Below, in pieces: positions 40,591 to 45,498 of a DNA stretch of 45,498 bases. Source of the DNA: a virus; IMG/VR virus record IMGVR_UViG_3300028844_001353, positions 1 to 45,498 of that record; one strand, written 5' to 3'. Position numbers and translations under genes: made by a program. Positions within the stretch are counted from its first letter, which is position 1. Each line of letters opens with the position of its first letter. The notes under the pieces were generated by a model. It worked only from the letters and a program-made list of their open reading frames with translations, ran no database searches and had not been told where the DNA came from.

Positions 40591-41950
40591 CGAAAGAATA
40601 GAACAAACAATATTAAGAAACTTAATGTACAATGAGCCGTACATGAGAAAGTCAATACCTTTTTTAAAAGATATATATTTTTCTAAAAGAGAAGAACATA
40701 TTTTATTTTCAGAAATACATAAATTCGTTGCAAAATATAATAATCTTCCTACTAAAGAAACTGTACTCGTTGAAATGGGTAACAGAAAAGACCTTAACGA
40801 TGAAGAAGTTAGGTCAGTAAAAGATTTACTAGAAGTATTAAATCCTGAAGATGTTGATCAAAATTGGTTAATAGATACTACAGAAAAGTTTTGTAAAGAC
40901 AGAGCAGTACACAACGCAGTACTAGAAGGTATTAAGATACTAGATAAGAAAGATAAAGAAAGATCGCCAGAGGCAATACCAAGTATATTGGCTGACGCCT
41001 TAGCAGTATCATTTGACAATCATATTGGTCACGATTATTTAAATGACAGTGAAGAAAGATATAACTGGTATCATACTAAAGAGAAAAAGTTTCAATTTGA
41101 TTTAAGTTATTTCAACAAGATTACCAAAGGTGGTGTACCAAGTAAAACATTAAACATTGCTCTTGCAGGTACAGGTGTTGGTAAATCTTTGTTTATGTGT
41201 CACGTAGCTGCTAGTTTTCTTGCACAAGGCCAAAATGTATTGTACATAACTTTAGAAATGTCAGAGGAAAGAATTGCAGAAAGAATAGACGCTAACTTAT
41301 TAGATGTAACTATGGACGATTTACATGCCTTACCTAAAGATGTATACAATGATAGACTAAAAAAAGTACAAGATAAAACTAAAGGTCAATTAATTATTAA
41401 AGAATATCCAACAGCTTCTGCTCATAGTGGTCACTTTAGAGCATTGTTAAATGAACTTGCATTAAAGAAATCTTTTAAACCACAAGTGGTGTTTATTGAT
41501 TATTTAAATATATGTTCATCAAGTAGATTTAAAGGTGGTAATATATCATCTTACTTTTATATTAAAGCCATCGCTGAAGAATTAAGAGGTCTAGCAGTAG
41601 AGTTTGATTTACCTATATTCAGTGCTACACAAACAACTAGAACTGGTTTTGTTTCTACAGATATTGGTCTAGAAGATACCTCTGAATCATTTGGTCTTCC
41701 GGCAACTGCTGACTTTATGTTTGCCTTGATGTCAAATGAAGAACTAGAACAACTAGGTCAGATGAAAGTAAAACAGTTGAAGAATAGATATAATGATCCT
41801 TCTTTTCATAGATCATTTATTCTAGGTGTAGATAGATCAAAAATGAAATTATATGATGTAGAAAACAACGCACAAAATATAGTAGACAAGGGAACTGAAA
41901 CAAAAAAGGAAATAAATCCTTATGATAAGTTTTCAGATTTTAAAGTATAA
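40583..41950 (+). CDS. 41: Replicative helicase gp41 (DnaB-like)
   Basis: This 455-residue hexameric helicase has Walker A GTGVGKS (residues 196-202), followed by VLYITLEMSEERIAERID, Walker B VVFIDYLNI and the later QTTRTG motif. Length is close to T4 gp41 (475). The start is most likely GTG 40583, overlapping the previous stop; a TTG precedes it. Its usual primase partner gp61 is not in this window. Confidence 0.94.
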   Translation: MNNERIEQTILRNLMYNEPYMRKSIPFLKDIYFSKREEHILFSEIHKFVAKYNNLPTKETVLVEMGNRKDLNDEEVRSVKDLLEVLNPEDVDQNWLIDTTEKFCKDRAVHNAVLEGIKILDKKDKERSPEAIPSILADALAVSFDNHIGHDYLNDSEERYNWYHTKEKKFQFDLSYFNKITKGGVPSKTLNIALAGTGVGKSLFMCHVAASFLAQGQNVLYITLEMSEERIAERIDANLLDVTMDDLHALPKDVYNDRLKKVQDKTKGQLIIKEYPTASAHSGHFRALLNELALKKSFKPQVVFIDYLNICSSSRFKGGNISSYFYIKAIAEELRGLAVEFDLPIFSATQTTRTGFVSTDIGLEDTSESFGLPATADFMFALMSNEELEQLGQMKVKQLKNRYNDPSFHRSFILGVDRSKMKLYDVENNAQNIVDKGTETKKEINPYDKFSDFKV

Positions 41951-42210
41951 TGGCTAAGAAACAAAAAGTAAGATTTAATAAATCTGATAGAAGACCGAAG
42001 GCTGATAAAGACTACGATAAACTACACTATTCTAAAAAGATGGTTAAGAAAGGTCGTAAGATTATTTGGCAAGTAAAAGAACAACCTACTAATAATATAA
42101 TAGGTACATATTTCTTTGAGGAAGACGCAGATAAATTAGTTAAATTTCAAAACGAACATAGAGTTTGGGAAATGAATGGTGGTATACCTAGATTTTTATG
42201 GAATAATTAA
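41950..42210 (+). CDS. Small basic protein after gp41, unknown
   Basis: This 86-residue protein begins on the gp41 stop (TAATG) and has a strongly basic first half (KKQKVRFNKSDRRPKADK) and a second half FFEEDADKLVKFQNEHRVWEMNGGIPRFLW. It has no membrane segment or recognised domain. The basic N-terminus could bind nucleic acid, but this is only composition. Confidence 0.6.
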   Translation: MAKKQKVRFNKSDRRPKADKDYDKLHYSKKMVKKGRKIIWQVKEQPTNNIIGTYFFEEDADKLVKFQNEHRVWEMNGGIPRFLWNN

Positions 42211-42211
42211 C

Positions 42212-42240
42212 TTGCCTCTTTCTTATAAATATGTTATGAG
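42212..42240 (+). promoter_or_regulatory. Overlapping late promoter and weak sigma70-like promoter
   Basis: An exact TATAAATA (42224-42231) lies inside a TTGCCT-N17-TATGAG arrangement (42212-42217 and 42235-42240). The late element is convincing; the sigma70-like -10 box is poor. Late expression of the next gene is expected. Confidence 0.6.
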
Positions 42241-42248
42241 AGAGAAAT

Positions 42249-43670
42249 ATGGCTTATAATTTAGCAACACTATCAACACTAACACAACACGTACCGTCTA
42301 ATATAAAGAAAGACTTTACTTCTTTATTAAATATGATGGTAGAGGGTGCATATTATGGCGATGATTCTCCTGTCACAAAATCTAAAGTCTACATAGTAAA
42401 AGTATCTCCAGACAATTTAAAAAAAGTCCTACCTACACTAGAAAAAAAGTATACTGCTAAGATACAATCAGGTGCTAAAAAACAAGCAGACTTTATAGTA
42501 CAAGGTTATAAGATTAAATTTATAGAAACAGGTAAGAAGTCTGTAAAACAACTAGACGCACAAGTCACAGCAAAACAAGAAAATGCCTCACTATGGATTA
42601 TAAGAAGAGCATTGAAAGACAATATTAGATATACTTGTCCTGAAGACATATCTAAAGACAAAAAATTTAAAGAACTAGTTAGAATATATCCAGATGTGGT
42701 AGAAGATGAGTGGTTACAAAATTTTTATGCACAACAGAAAAAAATGTTAGAAGTGTTTAGAGGTAAATCATGGACAGAATATAACAGAGACGGTGGTTTT
42801 ATGAATTATATCTCTAACGTAATAAGAGATAAGTTTAAGATTTCAAAAAAAGATAGTTGGAATCCTGCTGACATATGGTTAATTAAAAATGAAAATGATG
42901 TTAGAAGAACTATTGACAATGCAATGAAAGGTAACTCTGTATCTATATCTAAACTAAATGACGTAATGAAAACTTTATATAGTCAATACAAATTGGCAGG
43001 TATATCATTAAAAAAAGTTTCAGGTAAAGAAGCAAAGTATGAAGAAGTAAATACTAAAAATGCATTGATGAAGGACTCCAAGTTTACAATGAAGTTAGAT
43101 AGATCAGTTATGAAAATGGGTAACAAAACTGACAAGACATTAGTATCTGCTGATATGAGAATAGATATAAAGTCTGCTAACGATGTTTGTGAATTTCAGA
43201 TAAGACAAAACGGAAAAGGATTTAATCAGAATTTAAAATTTGATGGCAAATTCAAAGGTTCTGGTGCAGCTCGTATAGGAAAAGTACCAGTAGACTTATT
43301 AGCAAGATTAATGGCCGAATATGGTGTAGGAAATAATAATAGATTATTTTTTGTAAATGATCATAATCAATATCCTAAATCATTGGCTGCCTTTGATAAG
43401 GTAAAATCGGTATACCTAAAACGATTTAAATTAGTAAACCGATATACTGATACGGGTATTACAGATAGTAAATTTATTGAAAGTATGATAAAATCATATA
43501 ACAGTAATGATCTAAAGAACGGTGTATCACATACTAAACTAATGGAACTAGATTTTTTATACTGTATTTACTCTATATCACCAGCAAAAAGAAACAAAAT
43601 GCTAACAGATATGGTGTTTTTAGCTGAGAAAAGAGGGTCACAATTTGGTCCTTTTGGCAAGTTATATTAG
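42249..43670 (+). CDS. Large conserved late protein, possible PD-(D/E)xK nuclease-like
   Basis: This 473-residue protein shows DSWNPADIWLIKN followed about 50 residues later by AGISLKKVSGKEAKYEEVN. That arrangement recalls the catalytic D and xK of restriction-type PD-(D/E)xK folds, though the intermediate acidic residue is unclear. The C-terminal part (FNQNLKFDGKFKGSGAARIGKVP) looks like a separate domain. GAGAGAGAAA precedes the ATG, and an exact late promoter lies 18 nt upstream. It is followed by another late promoter and the DUF6267-like gene, so a virion or late DNA-processing role is likely. Confidence 0.55.
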   Translation: MAYNLATLSTLTQHVPSNIKKDFTSLLNMMVEGAYYGDDSPVTKSKVYIVKVSPDNLKKVLPTLEKKYTAKIQSGAKKQADFIVQGYKIKFIETGKKSVKQLDAQVTAKQENASLWIIRRALKDNIRYTCPEDISKDKKFKELVRIYPDVVEDEWLQNFYAQQKKMLEVFRGKSWTEYNRDGGFMNYISNVIRDKFKISKKDSWNPADIWLIKNENDVRRTIDNAMKGNSVSISKLNDVMKTLYSQYKLAGISLKKVSGKEAKYEEVNTKNALMKDSKFTMKLDRSVMKMGNKTDKTLVSADMRIDIKSANDVCEFQIRQNGKGFNQNLKFDGKFKGSGAARIGKVPVDLLARLMAEYGVGNNNRLFFVNDHNQYPKSLAAFDKVKSVYLKRFKLVNRYTDTGITDSKFIESMIKSYNSNDLKNGVSHTKLMELDFLYCIYSISPAKRNKMLTDMVFLAEKRGSQFGPFGKLY

Positions 43671-43678
43671 TATAAATA
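43671..43678 (+). promoter_or_regulatory. T4-type late promoter before DUF6267-like gene
   Basis: Exact TATAAATA directly after the stop of the upstream gene, 60 nt before the next start. Confidence 0.72.
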
Positions 43679-43737
43679 TAAGTACTTGATATATTGAATG
43701 AGAAAGTGAATTAATTTATGGATAAAATGAAAGAAAA

Positions 43738-44958
43738 ATGTTTAATTTTAAAGGTTTCATAACTAAAGAAAAGAACACACATTTAGAACATCTAGAAGAC
43801 GATATAATTAATAGAGGTTCAGAAGGTGGCGATAATGCTATAAAGTTTCTAAAATCAATTAGAAACATGCTGGTAGGGTCATCTGGTGCCAAAGTAAATA
43901 TGTCTGTCAAATGGGATGGTGCGCCTGCTATTGTGTGTGGTGTCAATCCAGAAAACGGTAAATTCTTTGTTGGTACTAAATCTGTATTCAACGCAACTCC
44001 AAAAATCAATTATACACCAGGTGATATTAGAAGTAATCATAGTGGACCTGTTGCAGATAAACTAAACGTTTGTTTAAGAGAATTAAAAAAATTAAGAATT
44101 ACAGGTATCTATCAAGGAGATTTACTCTTTACAAACGATACTAAAATACAAAATATAGATGGTGAGGCCATGATAACTTTCACACCAAACACAATTACAT
44201 ATGCAACACCAGTAAACTCTACTCTAGGTAAAAAAATTAGAAGAGCAAGAATGGGAATAGTATTTCATACAAGTTATACAGGTAAAGACATGAAAAGTTT
44301 AGGTGCTGGATTTGGTACAATATCTGGTAGATCAGGATCATCGGCAGTATTTTTAGCAAGTGCTGGTTATACAGATACTTCCGGTTCATCAACATTTACT
44401 AGTGGTGAACTATCTAGATTTGACGCCTTAATTAGAATGGCAGAGGGATCACTTTCAAAAGCTTCAACAATATTAAATGAAATGTCAAGATCAAATGATT
44501 CTTTATCAGTTGGTTTCAGACTAAAGTCTTTCTTTAATCACTATATTAGAAACACACAAGGCCATATGGGTAAGGTTAAACAATTACAAAAAATGTTTAG
44601 AGATTACTACGAGAATATTTTAACGGAAGAAATAGCAAACAGAAAAACAGAAAAAGGTAAACAAAAGTATAGAGATATATTAGATACTAATTTAAAATTT
44701 ATAGATAGAAACGAACAAGCATTATATTTTACCATAGCTTCTCATGTAAGTTTAGGTAATGCAAAGAACTTTCTAATTCAAAAACTATCTCAAATACAAA
44801 GTATCGGACATTTTATTAGAACATCAAGTGGTTACAGAGTAACTAATCCAGAGGGTTATGTTGCAGTAAGTAGAGCTGCTGGTGCAATTAAATTAGTAGA
44901 CAGATTAGAATTTAGTAGAGCAAACTTTACTATTGCTAAAGATTGGGTAAAAGGATAA
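43738..44958 (+). CDS. DUF6267-like protein with nucleotidyltransferase/ligase-type lysine motif
   Basis: This 406-residue protein contains MSVKWDGAPAIVCGVNPENG, in which K58-W-D-G matches motif I (KxDG) of covalent nucleotidyltransferases such as DNA/RNA ligases, followed by FFVGTKSVFN and GIYQGDLLF as later active-site strands. I recall this layout as DUF6267, a family of T4-like phages. The N-terminus MFNFKGFITKEKN resembles a capsid-targeting peptide, and an exact late promoter precedes the gene. The C-terminal third is helical. No strong ribosome site is visible. Ligase activity is not demonstrated. Confidence 0.65.
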   Translation: MFNFKGFITKEKNTHLEHLEDDIINRGSEGGDNAIKFLKSIRNMLVGSSGAKVNMSVKWDGAPAIVCGVNPENGKFFVGTKSVFNATPKINYTPGDIRSNHSGPVADKLNVCLRELKKLRITGIYQGDLLFTNDTKIQNIDGEAMITFTPNTITYATPVNSTLGKKIRRARMGIVFHTSYTGKDMKSLGAGFGTISGRSGSSAVFLASAGYTDTSGSSTFTSGELSRFDALIRMAEGSLSKASTILNEMSRSNDSLSVGFRLKSFFNHYIRNTQGHMGKVKQLQKMFRDYYENILTEEIANRKTEKGKQKYRDILDTNLKFIDRNEQALYFTIASHVSLGNAKNFLIQKLSQIQSIGHFIRTSSGYRVTNPEGYVAVSRAAGAIKLVDRLEFSRANFTIAKDWVKG

Positions 44959-45498
44959 TGAAAACATTTAAACAGTACGTTACAGAGGTAGATAACAAAT
45001 ATGTTTATGCAGTTGAACAACCAAAGATTGTTTTAATTGGTGGTCCAGGTTCGGGTAAATCTACTTATGCAAAATTTTTAGTAAAAGAATTTAATATAAA
45101 ACATATCTATCCTGGTGATTTATTGAGAGCAGAAAAGGCCAAAGGTGGTGATATTGCAGATAGATTATCTGATTTAGGTAAAGGTGGTTTTGCACCTAAT
45201 GATATTGTTTTAGAACTAGTATTCAAGGCTGTTGCAGAGGCGAAAGGTGGTTTTGTATTTGATGGCTTTCCTAGATATATGCAACAAGTAAGAGATTTAC
45301 AACACAAAAAGATTAGCATAAACAATGTGGTCTTTCTAAATGTAAGTGAAAAAGAAGTTATTAGAAGATTGACTGCTAGAGGTCGGGCTGATGATAAACC
45401 AGAAATTATAAAAAATAGAATATCTTTATATAAAAAAGAAACCGGTCCTGTAATTGATTATTACAGAGACAAACAAGGGTTCATAGAAATAAAAGCTG
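44958..45498 (+). CDS. Adenylate kinase-like protein with capsid-targeting-like N-terminus (partial)
   Basis: The frame opens at ATG 44958 on the previous stop (TAATG) and runs off the right edge after about 180 codons. After the first ten residues MKTFKQYVTE come IVLIGGPGSGKSTYAKFLV (P-loop), YPGDLLRAE, FVFDGFPRYMQQV and LTARGRADD with arginines expected in an adenylate kinase. The LID appears to be the short form. Adenylate kinases interconvert ATP, AMP and ADP. The N-terminal peptide is almost identical in pattern to the MKTYQEFIAE leader of T4 internal protein III, which is cut by gp21 after Glu. Confidence 0.88.
   Translation, partial: MKTFKQYVTEVDNKYVYAVEQPKIVLIGGPGSGKSTYAKFLVKEFNIKHIYPGDLLRAEKAKGGDIADRLSDLGKGGFAPNDIVLELVFKAVAEAKGGFVFDGFPRYMQQVRDLQHKKISINNVVFLNVSEKEVIRRLTARGRADDKPEIIKNRISLYKKETGPVIDYYRDKQGFIEIKA

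Noticed and set aside
43684-43712. TTGATA-N17-AATTAA as a sigma70-like promoter before the DUF6267-like gene
   Set aside because: Both boxes are poor and an exact TATAAATA already explains expression.
147-45325. Numerous minus-strand open frames of 60-130 codons
   Set aside because: Each lies opposite a longer, well-supported + strand gene, none shows a recognisable domain or convincing ribosome site, and intergenic gaps do not favour them.
1-45498. CRISPR arrays, insertion sequences, attachment sites, transposases
   Set aside because: No regularly spaced repeats, transposase or integrase domains or terminal inverted repeats were noticed; the gene content is that of a lytic T4-like phage.

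Overview
The window is a contiguous piece of a T4-like myovirus genome. It is AT-rich, every convincing gene is on the + strand, and genes are packed with ATGA/TAATG overlaps. Low GC, a phage-encoded ribosomal protein bS21, a CobS-like ATPase and short forms of the T4 core proteins suggest a marine T4-like phage, most likely one infecting SAR11/Pelagibacter. The host is inferred from gene content and was not tested by a search.

Layout. (1) About 1-12.5 kb is the virion block: end of a gp16-like gene, gp17 terminase, gp18 sheath, gp19 tube, gp20 portal, two prohead-core-like genes, an unknown gene, gp21 protease, gp22 scaffold, gp23 capsid, a radical-SAM/SPASM gene split into two frames, a small membrane protein and a gp19 paralogue. 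(2) About 12.5-20.6 kb is recombination and late-transcription control: UvsY, a 2OG-Fe(II) oxygenase, UvsW, a methyltransferase-like protein, a small possibly Sm-like protein, tRNA-Gly(GCC), gp55, gp47, gp46 and a peptide deformylase. (3) About 20.6-28.4 kb is accessory: a DruA-like (DUF4338) protein, a CobT-like VWA protein with an HExxH motif, a CobS/MoxR-like ATPase, bS21, a strongly structured non-coding stretch, a ParB-like protein, Hsp20 and a peroxiredoxin. (4) About 28.4-42.2 kb is replication: a degenerate tRNA-Gly(UCC)-like RNA, gp45, gp44, a GIY-YIG-like protein, tRNA-Thr(UGU), gp62, RegA, a RimK-RimB fusion, ferredoxin, gp43, a GNAT-like protein, an MT-A70 methyltransferase, a second DruA-like protein, UvsX and gp41. 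(5) About 42.2-45.5 kb holds late-promoter genes: a possible PD-(D/E)xK protein, a DUF6267-like nucleotidyltransferase-fold protein and an adenylate kinase cut off by the window end.

Regulation. There are two promoter classes. Nine clear sigma70-like promoters have exactly 17-bp spacers (TTGACW or TTGCYT, then TAGGAT, TATAAT, TATATT or TATAGT). T4-type late promoters (TATAAATA) precede gp18, gp21, gp22, a small membrane-protein gene, hsp20 and the two late genes near the right end. Several promoters of both classes are placed so that the predicted transcription start falls on, or within a few bases of, the start codon, which suggests leaderless mRNAs. Four intrinsic terminators are visible.

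The most notable theme is translation takeover. The window holds bS21 with an H-type pseudoknot in its leader, a RimK ligase fused to a RimB-like protease (S6 tail modification), a peptide deformylase, three tRNA or tRNA-like genes and probable leaderless messages. In addition, three proteins (the RimK-RimB fusion, the DUF6267-like protein and adenylate kinase) begin with a peptide resembling the capsid-targeting sequence of T4 internal proteins, which raises the possibility that they are packaged and injected.
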